Shown here piece after piece: positions 16,643 through 25,710 of a stretch of 64,000 bases of DNA. Origin of the DNA: HGM13233 sp900762805 (GTDB lineage Bacteria > Bacillota > Clostridia > Oscillospirales > Ruminococcaceae). Positions within the stretch are counted from its first letter, which is position 1. Each line of letters begins with the position of its first letter. Both the position numbers and the translations under genes were made by a program. The notes below the pieces were generated by a model. It saw only the letters and a program-made list of their open reading frames with translations, searched no databases and was not told where the DNA came from. Where the stretch lies: NCBI GenBank assembly GCA_937993755.1, contig CALKMA010000002.1:1-64000 (forward strand), written 5' to 3'.

Positions 16643-17500
16643 ATGAAACAACGTGTGATTTCGGCGGCCGTCGCCATCCTGCTGCTGGCCGGTGCCGCCT
16701 GTCTGATGGATACCATCGTTTTCAATGTGATGGTTTTTCTGCTGATGTGCCTTTGCGCCTATGAAATCGTGTCAGCTGTCGGACAGAAAAAGCTGTTTGG
16801 CTTTCCGGTTCTCCTGGTCGCTATGGCTGCCGCCGTCTGCTTCCTGCCGCCGGCGGGCATCCTGCGGTATTATTATCTGCTGATCTCGGCCTTTGCCATG
16901 CTGTATTTCACGCTGGCCATCCTTTATTCCAAGAGGCTGCCGGTGGGGGACAGTGCTGTGGCCTACTTCATCTGGCTCATCTATATGAACGGTTTGTTTG
17001 CGTGGCTTGCCATTAAAGACCATTTCGGCTCACACGGCGACGGCGTTTTCCTGTTCATCATGACGCTGGCGCTGCCGCTCTTGGGCGATATGTTTGCCTA
17101 TTTCTTTGGCCGTGCGTTCGGCAAGCGCAAGCTCTGCGAGCATATCAGTCCCAAGAAAACGGTGGCCGGCGCCGTGGCTGCTGTCGGCCTGTCGCCGCTT
17201 TACAGCTGCCTGTGTCTGTTCATTTATACCCGCTTGCCCGCCTTTGCCGGCGGCCGCCTGGCCGGCGTCGGCACGGGCCGACTCTACCTATGCATGGCGC
17301 TGCTGGGGCTTGCCGTTTCCTTCTTTGGTATCTTCGGCGACCTGACCTCGTCGGCGGTCAAGCGCAAATACGGCATCAAGGACTTCGGTAAAATTATGCC
17401 GGGGCACGGCGGTGCGGCCGACCGGCTTGACAGCGTCTGCTTTACCGCCCCGCTGACAGCGGCGGTGTTCCTCTGGGTCACAGGGTATTTTGCCGCATGA
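16643..17500 (+). CDS. cdsA: Phosphatidate cytidylyltransferase
   Basis: 285 residues with about eight membrane segments. It makes CDP-diacylglycerol from phosphatidate and CTP, the precursor of anionic phospholipids. The C-terminal family signature is clear (SAVKRKYGIKDFGKIMPGHGG, then DRLDS). The start follows AGAGGAAATTTT, and the stop overlaps the dxr start (ATGA). Confidence 0.95.
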   Translation: MKQRVISAAVAILLLAGAACLMDTIVFNVMVFLLMCLCAYEIVSAVGQKKLFGFPVLLVAMAAAVCFLPPAGILRYYYLLISAFAMLYFTLAILYSKRLPVGDSAVAYFIWLIYMNGLFAWLAIKDHFGSHGDGVFLFIMTLALPLLGDMFAYFFGRAFGKRKLCEHISPKKTVAGAVAAVGLSPLYSCLCLFIYTRLPAFAGGRLAGVGTGRLYLCMALLGLAVSFFGIFGDLTSSAVKRKYGIKDFGKIMPGHGGAADRLDSVCFTAPLTAAVFLWVTGYFAA

Positions 17501-18663
17501 AAACGAATAAAATAGCGATACTTGGCAGCACCGGCTCGATCGGCCGGCAGACCGCCGATGTGGCAAGGAGCCTTGGCTTGCAGGTGACGGCGCTTACGGC
17601 CGGCCGCAACGCCGAGCTTATGATAGAACAAGCGCTGGAATTCCGGCCGCGCGTGGTGGCAATGGCCGACCCGGAGGCCGCCGGGCGCGTCAGACAGGCG
17701 CTTGCAGGCTATAATATCGCTGTACTCTCCGGGGAGGACGGGGTCGTGCAGGCTGCGGCGGACTGCGGGGCCGAGCTTGCCGTCTCCGCGATCGTCGGCA
17801 TTGCCGGCCTGCGCCCGACGGCGGCCGCCATCGAGCAGGGCGTCAACATCGGCCTCGCCAACAAGGAAACACTGGTAACGGCAGGGCAGTATATCACCCG
17901 CCTGTGCGAGCGGTGCGGCGTGAAGCTGCTGCCGATCGACAGCGAACACAGCGCCATTTTTCAGTCATTGGCCGGCCAGCCCCGGCGCGCACTGCGCCGC
18001 ATTCTGCTGACAGCCTCCGGCGGGCCCTTCTTCGGCTATACCGCAGGACAGCTTGCTACGGTAACGCCGGAGCAGGCCCTCAAGCACCCAAACTGGTCGA
18101 TGGGCAGCCGCATTACCGTTGATTCGGCCTCCATGATGAATAAGGGCTTTGAAGTTATCGAGGCCATGTGGCTGTTCGGCGTTTCGCTTTCGCAGATCGA
18201 GGTGGTTGTCCACAGGCAGAGCATCATACATTCAGCCGTCGAATTTGAGGACGGCGCCGTGCTGGCTCAGCTCGGTACGGCTGATATGCGCCTGCCCATC
18301 CAATATGCCATCACCTATCCTGACCGCCTGCCCGGACCGGCCAGGCAGCTCGATATTTTCTCCTGCGGACCGCTGACCTTTGAACGGCCGGACGAATCGG
18401 TATTCCGCTGCCTTGCCATCTGCAGGCGCGCAGCCGCGCTGGGCGGGTTGGCCCCGGCCGCTGTCAACGCCGCTGATGAAGTGGCTGTGGCCGCCTTTCT
18501 GCAGGGCCGCATCGGCTTTGACCGGATTGCCGTGCTGGCCGAACAGGCCATGCAGTCTGTATCGCCGACGGCTTCATATAATATCGACGATGTTCTTCGT
18601 ACCGACGCCGCTGTGCGGCTCAACACTGAAAAACTAATCCGCCAATCGACAGGAGCCATATGA
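17497..18663 (+). CDS. dxr: 1-deoxy-D-xylulose 5-phosphate reductoisomerase
   Basis: 388 residues. It converts DXP to 2-C-methyl-D-erythritol 4-phosphate with NADPH, the committed step of the MEP isoprenoid pathway. The NADPH loop GSTGSIG lies at residues 10-16. Metal and substrate residues sit in LPIDSEHSAIFQ and in the later VDSASMMNKGFEVIEA stretch. It is coupled by ATGA overlaps to both cdsA upstream and rseP downstream. Together with ispG and dxs this window holds three MEP enzymes. Confidence 0.97.
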   Translation: MKTNKIAILGSTGSIGRQTADVARSLGLQVTALTAGRNAELMIEQALEFRPRVVAMADPEAAGRVRQALAGYNIAVLSGEDGVVQAAADCGAELAVSAIVGIAGLRPTAAAIEQGVNIGLANKETLVTAGQYITRLCERCGVKLLPIDSEHSAIFQSLAGQPRRALRRILLTASGGPFFGYTAGQLATVTPEQALKHPNWSMGSRITVDSASMMNKGFEVIEAMWLFGVSLSQIEVVVHRQSIIHSAVEFEDGAVLAQLGTADMRLPIQYAITYPDRLPGPARQLDIFSCGPLTFERPDESVFRCLAICRRAAALGGLAPAAVNAADEVAVAAFLQGRIGFDRIAVLAEQAMQSVSPTASYNIDDVLRTDAAVRLNTEKLIRQSTGAI

Positions 18664-19694
18664 ATACTGTTCTGACAATCGTTGCATCTATTTTGATATT
18701 CGGCCTCATTGTGCTGGTGCATGAGCTGGGCCATTTTCTGGTTGCCAAGGCCTGCGGCGTCACGGTGCTGGAATTTTCCATTGGCATGGGGCCGAAGCTT
18801 GTCTCATGGGGAAAGAAGACGGTATACTCGCTGCGCCTGCTGCCCATCGGCGGCTTTGTGCGTATGGAGGGCGAGGACGAGGAGAGTGAAAAGCAGGGCT
18901 CCTTTTCGGAGGCCTCCGTCTTTCACCGCGTCCTGATCATTCTGGCCGGCGCCTTTATGAATCTGGTGCTTGGCTTTGTGGTTATCGCCATCACCATTTC
19001 GACCGCCTCCGGCCTTATCGTCAGCAACACCATCGCCCAGTTTACGGAAAATGCCGTGACCGAGCAGTCCGGGCTGCGCGTCGGCGATACGCTCTATTCG
19101 GTCAACGGCCGTCGGGTGCTGGTGGCCGATGATGTCGTATACGAGATGATTCGTGTGCCCGATGACCTGACTGCCGATATCGTTGTTATCCGCGATGGGG
19201 AAAAGGTGCTGCTCAAGGACGTGCAGTTTGAGGCTGTCACCTACAGCGATGGTTCGACCGGTATCCGGTATGACTTCTATATGTATGGCAGGCAAAAGAC
19301 CTTTGCAAACGTGATATCGCAGACAGGGCTGGAATTTGCCTCCAAGGCGCGGCTCGTCTATGTTTCCATCGCCGATCTCATCACAGGCCGCACCAGCACC
19401 AAGCAGCTTTCGGGGCCGGTCGGTATCATCGGCGGCATCAGTCAGGCTGTCAGCTACGGTCTGACGACCATTTTGGAGCTGCTTTCGCTCATTACCATCA
19501 ATCTTGGCATCTTCAATCTGCTGCCCATCCCGGCGCTTGACGGCGGCAAGCTGGTGTTTCTGATCATCGAGGGCATATCGAGCCGCAAGCCGTCGCCCAA
19601 AGTGGAAGGGATCGTTACAGTCGTCGGCTTTGCGCTGCTGATCGGACTGATGATTTATGCTACAACGAATGATATTTCGAGGTTGCTGTCATGA
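18660..19694 (+). CDS. rseP: Site-2 membrane metalloprotease RseP/RasP
   Basis: 344 residues. The zinc motif HELGH is at 21-25 in the first membrane helix. A PDZ domain spans roughly 110-190 (SGLRVGDTLYSVNG), and the second active-site motif NLLPIPALDGG lies near residue 280. It cuts transmembrane anchors such as anti-sigma factors and signal-peptide remnants. It is flanked by dxr and ispG with four-base overlaps, the usual order in Clostridia. Confidence 0.96.
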   Translation: MNTVLTIVASILIFGLIVLVHELGHFLVAKACGVTVLEFSIGMGPKLVSWGKKTVYSLRLLPIGGFVRMEGEDEESEKQGSFSEASVFHRVLIILAGAFMNLVLGFVVIAITISTASGLIVSNTIAQFTENAVTEQSGLRVGDTLYSVNGRRVLVADDVVYEMIRVPDDLTADIVVIRDGEKVLLKDVQFEAVTYSDGSTGIRYDFYMYGRQKTFANVISQTGLEFASKARLVYVSIADLITGRTSTKQLSGPVGIIGGISQAVSYGLTTILELLSLITINLGIFNLLPIPALDGGKLVFLIIEGISSRKPSPKVEGIVTVVGFALLIGLMIYATTNDISRLLS

Positions 19695-20743
19695 CAAATC
19701 AGGTCAAGGCCGGAAGGGTCTATATCGGCGGGGGAGCACCCGTCTCGGTGCAGTCGATGCTGGCCGTGCCCTATACTGATGTCGAGGGCAACGTGCGGGA
19801 GGCGCGGCGGCTGGCTGCGGCCGGCTGCGAGATATTGCGTATCTCGGTGCCGTGCAAGGAGGCTGTGCGCCTTGTCTATGAGCTGAAAAAGGCAGTGGCC
19901 ATTCCCATTGTGGCCGATATCCATTTTGATTACCGCATGGCCATCGAGAGCGCCGAGGCCGGAGCCGACAAGATCCGCATCAACCCCGGAAACATCGGCG
20001 GGGCCGACAGGGTGCGCAGTGTTGTGCAGTGCTGTACGCGCTGCGGCATCCCTATCCGCATCGGCGTCAATAGCGGCTCGTGTGAGAAGGATCTGCTGGA
20101 AAAGTACGGCGGCCCCACGGCTGACGCACTGGTGGAGAGCGCGATGCGCCATGTCGGGCTTCTGGAATCGTTCGGATTTGGGGATATCGTCGTTTCCATC
20201 AAGTCCTCGGATGTTCTCACGACCATCGACGGCTATCGTATGCTGTCCAAAAGAACGCCGCATCCGCTTCATGTCGGCGTGACCGAGGCCGGCACCTATA
20301 CCATGGGCCTTATCAAATCGGCAGTCGGCATTGGAGCGCTGCTGGCCGACGGTATCGGCGATACCATCCGCGTTTCCCTGACTGACGATCCGATCCGGGA
20401 GGTGGAGAGCGGCATTCTGCTGCTGCGCGCGCTGGGAATGCGGCGCGGCATCAATGTGGTATCCTGCCCCACCTGCGGGCGCACGGCCATCGATTTGATA
20501 GACATTGCCAAGCGCGTCAACGATGCACTGGCCGGTCTGGACGGCGATCTGACGGTCGCCGTAATGGGCTGTGTCGTCAACGGCCCCGGCGAGGCATCGG
20601 CTGCCGATATCGGCATTGCCGGCGGGCAGGGCTGCGCCGTGCTGTTCAAGCGGGGCGAGGTCGTGCGCAAGCTGACAGGCGATATTGCCGGCCAGCTCAT
20701 CGACGAGGTCAAAGCGATGCTGGCTGAAAAGTGCGAGAGGTAG
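19691..20743 (+). CDS. ispG: 4-hydroxy-3-methylbut-2-enyl diphosphate synthase
   Basis: 350 residues. An iron-sulfur enzyme of the MEP pathway that converts MEcPP to HMBPP. A TIM-barrel N-terminal part carries VQSMLAVPYTDV and INPGNIGG. The three cluster cysteines are in CPTCGRT (about 258 and 261) and GCVVNGPGEA (about 293). It begins in the ATGA overlap with rseP. A gap of about 180 bases separates it from polC and holds no clear terminator. Confidence 0.96.
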   Translation: MTNQVKAGRVYIGGGAPVSVQSMLAVPYTDVEGNVREARRLAAAGCEILRISVPCKEAVRLVYELKKAVAIPIVADIHFDYRMAIESAEAGADKIRINPGNIGGADRVRSVVQCCTRCGIPIRIGVNSGSCEKDLLEKYGGPTADALVESAMRHVGLLESFGFGDIVVSIKSSDVLTTIDGYRMLSKRTPHPLHVGVTEAGTYTMGLIKSAVGIGALLADGIGDTIRVSLTDDPIREVESGILLLRALGMRRGINVVSCPTCGRTAIDLIDIAKRVNDALAGLDGDLTVAVMGCVVNGPGEASAADIGIAGGQGCAVLFKRGEVVRKLTGDIAGQLIDEVKAMLAEKCER

Positions 20744-20920
20744 CGCCCGGCGGTTTTGCGCGTCGGTGTTCGGCAAGGGCAGGACGCTTATGTGAGCGTT
20801 TGGTGGCGCCGCTTGCTTCGCCTGCGACTGCCTCCGCGGTATGGCGGCAGAATTTATCAACTAATCCATGATACGTCTACATTTTCTCATGTCCCGAAAA
20901 AGCGGGTTTGAAAGCATAAC

Positions 20921-23900
20921 ATGATTTTATTGAAACAGCTTTTTAACGATTGCCCTCTGGCTGTCGATGGCAAAAGTCCGCAAGTCAAGAGTATAAAAAT
21001 CGATAAAAGCCGTCGGACGGTCGCGCTGGAAGTACAGCCGACCTGCCTTGACCGCAGCTACCGCCGCAGGCTGGCTGCCTACCTTTCAGGTCAGCTCGAT
21101 GGCTATCAGGTCGAGCTGCGGGAGGACTGCCGTTCCCTGCCCTTTGGTTCAGACGAGTTTTTCTATGTTCTGGAACAGATGGGCAGTGAGACGGTCAGTG
21201 CCAGCGTCTTCGCGGAGAGCGGCATCCGTGTTTCGGAGGGCATTATTTATCTGCCCGTCTCGACCGGCAGCGCCGCCGTGCTGCGCTCGCTGCATTTTGA
21301 GGATAAATTCAATACCTGCTGCCGCCGTCTGTTCGATCGGAGCTTTGCGCTGCAATTTGAAGAGCGTGAGTTTGAGGGTGATGCCTTGCTGCGCCGGCAG
21401 AAGGCTGAGGCCGTGCGTGCTGCGCGGCAGGCCGGCCCGCAGCTTACCGAGGCCGATATGGCGTCGCCGCTGCTGCAGCTGGCGGATGCCTCCTATGAGC
21501 AGGTCCTGGGTCAGAAGCCCAATATTGCCGCCATCACGCCCATCCATGAAATGGACGCCGAGGAGGGGCGGTATACCGTTTGGGGGGACGTTTTCAAAAC
21601 GGATGTGTATGAGACGCGCCGCGGCGCGCACGTCCATACCGTCTGGCTCACCGATTATACCTCGTCGATCACGATGCAGCAGTTTTTCCAGCCGGAGGTG
21701 TCGGACAAGGCGTTTGCCTCGATACACGAGGGGGACACGCTGGTCGTTTCCGGCGACTATGCGTCCGACCGTCGCGGCGAGCTGCACCTGAAGCCTTACA
21801 ATATCATCAGAGTGCATAAGGCGGTTCGAAAGGATAGCTCTGAAGAAAAGCGTGTTGAGCTGCATCTGCACACCTGCATGTCGGCTATGGATGCGCTGTC
21901 GACTGCCGACAAGGTCATCCGCATGGCGGCCTCTTTTGGGCACAGCGCAGTCGCCATAACTGACCACGGTGTGGCTCAATCCTTCCCTGAGGCACAGAAA
22001 TTTCTGAATGACAAGAAAAGTCAGGCATGGCTGAAGCAGAAGCTGCCTGACACAGACTTTAAGCCCATTTACGGCATGGAGGCTTATTTTGTCAACGATA
22101 TCGGCGAGACGGCCGTCAATATGGATGACTACCGGTTCTCCGAGGAGCTGGTGGTGTTCGATGTTGAGACGACCGGCCTTTCGGCAGCGGTTGACCGCAT
22201 AACGCAGATAGGCGCCGTTGTGATCCGCGGCGGCGAGGCTGTTGAGAACTACAGTGTCCTTGTCAATCCCGGCCGCGAGCTAAGCCCGAAGATCGTGCAG
22301 CTCACCGGAATAACCAATGAAATGCTGGCCGGCGCCTCTGATGAAACGGTCGAGGTCAGGAGGTTTCTTGATTGGGTCGGCGACCGTCCGCTGGCCGCCC
22401 ACAACGCCAAATTCGACATATCCTTTCTGTCGGCGGCAGCCCGGCGCATCGGCGCACCTTTTACGCCGCGCTATCTCGATACGCTGGAGCTTTGTCAGAA
22501 CTTGTTCCCCGATCTCAAGCGTCACCGCCTCGATACTATTGCCAAGGAGCTCAATGTCCGGCAGATCCAGCATCATCGCGCCGATGACGACGCACGCACG
22601 CTGGCCGATATCGTACTCAAGCTGATTCCCATGCTCAACGAGCGTGGCATCACGACCGGCGGCGAGCTGAACAGGGCCTTCTCACACCGCAGCTACAAGC
22701 ACACCCACAGCCGCCATATGATCCTGCTGGTGCAGAACAAGGTGGGGCTGAAGAACCTTTACCAACTTATTTCCAGCTCCAACATCAAATACTTTTATCA
22801 GAAGCCGCGCATCCCGCTCAGCGAGCTTTTGCAGCACCGCGAGGGGCTTATCATTGGCTCGGCCTGTGTTGAGGGCGAACTGATGCAGGGCATTATCGAC
22901 GGCCTGCCCGACGAGCAGCTCGAAAAAATCGCCTCGTTCTACGATTATCTTGAGATACAGCCTGTCGATAACAACGCCTTTCTGCTGGCCGAGGGCCGGT
23001 TCGAAAGCGAAGAACAGCTGCGCGATCTCAACTGCAAGGTGGTGGCGCTCGGTGAAAAGCTGGGGAAGCCGGTCGTGGCAACGGGCGACGTCCACTATCT
23101 GGAAAAGCGTGACGCCGAGTTCCGTCACATCCTGGCCATAGGCGGCGGCGATGAGCGCAACAGCCTCTGGTTCCGCACGACCGATGAAATGCTGGCGGAA
23201 TTCTCCTATCTGGGCGAGCAGAAGGCACGCGAGGTCGTCATCACCAACACCAATCTTGTGGCCGGCTGGATCGAAAACGGCATCGCGCCCATCCCGCCCG
23301 GCACCTACCCGCCGCACATCGACGGCGCCGCGGAGAAGCTGGTCAGCTACATTGACGAGGGGCTTCATGAGCTCTACGGCGACCATGTGCCGCAGTCGAT
23401 CCTTGAGCGCACCGAAAAGGAGCGCGATTCCATCGTCAAGCACGGCTTTGCCGGCTTATATGTGATAGCCCGCCAGCTCATCCGCAAATCGGAGGAGGAC
23501 GGCTATCACGTCGGCTCCCGCGGCTCGGTCGGTTCCTCCTTTGTTGCGCACCTGGTCGGCATTTCGGAGGTCAATCCGTTGTCCCCGCACTACCGCTGCC
23601 CCAGCTGCAAGCATGTGGAATTCACCGACTTGGCGCAATCAGGCTTTGATCTGCCCGATAAAAACTGCCCGCACTGCGGCACACCGATGCTCGGCAATGG
23701 GCAGGATATCCCCTTTGAGACCTTTCTCGGCTTCAACGGCGACAAGGAACCGGATATCGATCTCAACTTTTCGTCTGAGTATCAGCAGCGCGCTCACCGC
23801 TATGTTGAGGAAATATTCGGCCGTGAAAATGTTTTCAAGGCCGGCACCATCAGCGGCATTCAGGAGCGCAAGGCCTATGGCTTTGTCAAAAAATATCTGG

Positions 23901-25201
23901 AGGAGCAGGGGAGAACGGCAACGCCTGCCGAGATCGACCGGCTTTGCCTCGGCTGTGTCGGCGTCAAAAACACGACAGGCCAGCACCCCGGCGGTATGGT
24001 CGTCGTTCCCCGTGAGTATGATATCAACGACTTCTGCCCCATCCAGCACCCGGCCGATATGGCGGAAAAGGGTATACTGACCACCCACTTTGACTTCCAT
24101 TCGCTGCATGACACGCTGCTCAAGCTTGATATGCTGGGGCACGAAGTTCCGACCATGTACAAGTACCTTGAGGATTTCACGGGCATCAATGTCAACGATA
24201 TTCCCATGAACGACCGGCAGGTGCTGCGGATGTTTACCTCAGTCGAGCCGCTCGGCATCAAGCCGGAGGATATCGACAGCCAGATCGGCACCTATGGCAT
24301 TCCCGAAATGGGCACCGCCTTTGTCGGCGGTATGCTGGTGGAGTCCGACCCCAAGTCGTTTGCCGACCTGCTTCAGGTTTCCGGCCTGTCGCACGGCACC
24401 GACGTGTGGAACAACAACGCGCAGGAACTGATACATAACGGCACCTGTACCATTTCGGAGGTCATCGGCACGCGCGACAGCATCATGGTCTACCTGATCG
24501 GCAAGGGCGTGCCGCCTGATATGGCGTTCAAGATCATGGAATTCACCCGAAAGGGAAAGGCCGCGCAGAGCTTTACAGAAGAACATCTCACGACACTGCG
24601 CAGCTGCGGCGTACCAGAATGGTATATCGAGAGCTGCAAAAAGATCAAGTATATGTTTCCCAAGGCTCATGCGGCTGCCTACGTCACGGCTGCTGTGCGG
24701 CTGGCATGGTTCAAGCTCTATCGGCCCGTCGAATTCTATGCCACCTATTTTACCGTGCGCGGGCAGGATATCGACATCAATGCCGCGCTGGGGTCAGCCG
24801 GCAACGCCAAAATGATGCTGTCCAACGCCAAACGCGAGATGCAGCAGGAGGACAAGGGCACAGTCAAGGATAAGAATGCCTCGGCTTACGTCGCCCTTCA
24901 GATGGTGACGGAGGCGCTCTGCCGCGGGATCCGCTTTTTGCCGATCGACCTGTACAAATCGGATGCCCGCCTCTATCTCATAGAGGACGGAGCGCTTCGC
25001 CTGCCGTTTTCGGCGCTCAAGGGCGTTGGCGAGGCTGCCGCCATTGCTCTGCAGGAGGCCGCCCGGCGCAAGCATTACCGCAGTATGGAGGAGCTGGAGC
25101 AGGAGCCGGGCGTCGGTCATTCGCTGATCGCCACGCTGGAATCGCTTGGCTGCCTTGGCGATATTCCCAAAACCAACCAGATATCGCTGTTTGAGCTGTG
25201 A
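20921..25201 (+). CDS. polC: DNA polymerase III alpha subunit, Gram-positive PolC type
   Basis: 1426 residues, close to the usual 1430-1440. It has an N-terminal region and an OB-fold (about 200-300). The PHP domain is split around the exonuclease and begins with RVELHLHTCMSAMDAL near 311. The inserted 3'-5' proofreading exonuclease starts with LVVFDVETTGL near 410. The zinc-binding CPSCKH...CPHCG lies near 890. The polymerase core carries the metal-binding PDIDLNF near 945, and the C-terminal part follows. It replicates the chromosome. The start at 20921 has a weak ribosome binding site (GAAAG). PolC is diagnostic for Firmicutes and relatives. Confidence 0.97.
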   Translation: MILLKQLFNDCPLAVDGKSPQVKSIKIDKSRRTVALEVQPTCLDRSYRRRLAAYLSGQLDGYQVELREDCRSLPFGSDEFFYVLEQMGSETVSASVFAESGIRVSEGIIYLPVSTGSAAVLRSLHFEDKFNTCCRRLFDRSFALQFEEREFEGDALLRRQKAEAVRAARQAGPQLTEADMASPLLQLADASYEQVLGQKPNIAAITPIHEMDAEEGRYTVWGDVFKTDVYETRRGAHVHTVWLTDYTSSITMQQFFQPEVSDKAFASIHEGDTLVVSGDYASDRRGELHLKPYNIIRVHKAVRKDSSEEKRVELHLHTCMSAMDALSTADKVIRMAASFGHSAVAITDHGVAQSFPEAQKFLNDKKSQAWLKQKLPDTDFKPIYGMEAYFVNDIGETAVNMDDYRFSEELVVFDVETTGLSAAVDRITQIGAVVIRGGEAVENYSVLVNPGRELSPKIVQLTGITNEMLAGASDETVEVRRFLDWVGDRPLAAHNAKFDISFLSAAARRIGAPFTPRYLDTLELCQNLFPDLKRHRLDTIAKELNVRQIQHHRADDDARTLADIVLKLIPMLNERGITTGGELNRAFSHRSYKHTHSRHMILLVQNKVGLKNLYQLISSSNIKYFYQKPRIPLSELLQHREGLIIGSACVEGELMQGIIDGLPDEQLEKIASFYDYLEIQPVDNNAFLLAEGRFESEEQLRDLNCKVVALGEKLGKPVVATGDVHYLEKRDAEFRHILAIGGGDERNSLWFRTTDEMLAEFSYLGEQKAREVVITNTNLVAGWIENGIAPIPPGTYPPHIDGAAEKLVSYIDEGLHELYGDHVPQSILERTEKERDSIVKHGFAGLYVIARQLIRKSEEDGYHVGSRGSVGSSFVAHLVGISEVNPLSPHYRCPSCKHVEFTDLAQSGFDLPDKNCPHCGTPMLGNGQDIPFETFLGFNGDKEPDIDLNFSSEYQQRAHRYVEEIFGRENVFKAGTISGIQERKAYGFVKKYLEEQGRTATPAEIDRLCLGCVGVKNTTGQHPGGMVVVPREYDINDFCPIQHPADMAEKGILTTHFDFHSLHDTLLKLDMLGHEVPTMYKYLEDFTGINVNDIPMNDRQVLRMFTSVEPLGIKPEDIDSQIGTYGIPEMGTAFVGGMLVESDPKSFADLLQVSGLSHGTDVWNNNAQELIHNGTCTISEVIGTRDSIMVYLIGKGVPPDMAFKIMEFTRKGKAAQSFTEEHLTTLRSCGVPEWYIESCKKIKYMFPKAHAAAYVTAAVRLAWFKLYRPVEFYATYFTVRGQDIDINAALGSAGNAKMMLSNAKREMQQEDKGTVKDKNASAYVALQMVTEALCRGIRFLPIDLYKSDARLYLIEDGALRLPFSALKGVGEAAAIALQEAARRKHYRSMEELEQEPGVGHSLIATLESLGCLGDIPKTNQISLFEL

Positions 25202-25460
25202 TGCTGCGCCGGTCGGCAGCGGAAGGAGCGTTCGAGCTTATCGCCCGTCGCTGTCTGCTCTTGCACGGTGCAGGCGGGCGAAGAGCGGTGCGAATGTGTC
25301 ACGCGGGCTGCCGGTCCATTTTCTTTCCGATGCCGGCAGGAGCGGATGTTGGTTGTTATGAAGGCCGCGCGTGGTCCGGCATGGAGGCTTTCTCAGCTGT
25401 AGTGAAGCTGTGAGGCTTTGCAGGCGGCCTGAAGGGCAAGACAAAACATTATAAAACAAG

Positions 25461-25489
25461 GCCCTGCACCTGTGCGCCAAGTGCAGGGC
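25461..25489. terminator. Hairpin, probable bidirectional terminator
   Basis: A 9-bp stem GCCCTGCAC / GTGCAGGGC with an 11-base loop. The minus-strand exit is T-rich (CTTGTTTTATAATG), and on the plus strand it is preceded by A-rich sequence. It could stop polC read-through as well as minus-strand transcripts. Confidence 0.55.
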
Positions 25490-25534
25490 TGTGTTCTATG
25501 CGGTTGAGACAAGTGGCGGCAACAAGAAGCGATA

Positions 25535-25568
25535 TAAAAAGCCGGAGCAAAGCTGACTTTGCTCCGGC
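25535..25568 (-). terminator. Terminator of tRNA-Arg
   Basis: A perfect 12-bp stem GCCGGAGCAAAG with loop CTGA (plus-strand reading) and its complement (25541-25552 with 25557-25568). On the minus strand it is followed by TTTTTATATC. It begins one base beyond the tRNA CCA end. Confidence 0.9.
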
Positions 25569-25569
25569 A

Positions 25570-25646
<77 letters not shown>

Positions 25647-25710
25647 TCACCGCGGCAATTATTATACCACGCCGCGGCTTCAAAATCAACAAAAAGTTGC
25701 GGGCTGCCCG

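Larger units (their letters stand above)
25202..25569. other. Intergenic stretch between polC and tRNA-Arg
   Basis: No gene is seen. The second half contains two hairpins (25461-25489 and 25535-25568), which separate convergent polC and tRNA-Arg transcription. The first 240 bases show only short unsupported reading frames. Confidence 0.5.

Noticed and set aside
19655..20860. A 401-codon minus-strand frame opposite ispG
   Set aside because: ispG has all cluster cysteines and tight coupling to rseP. The opposite frame has no recognisable domain.
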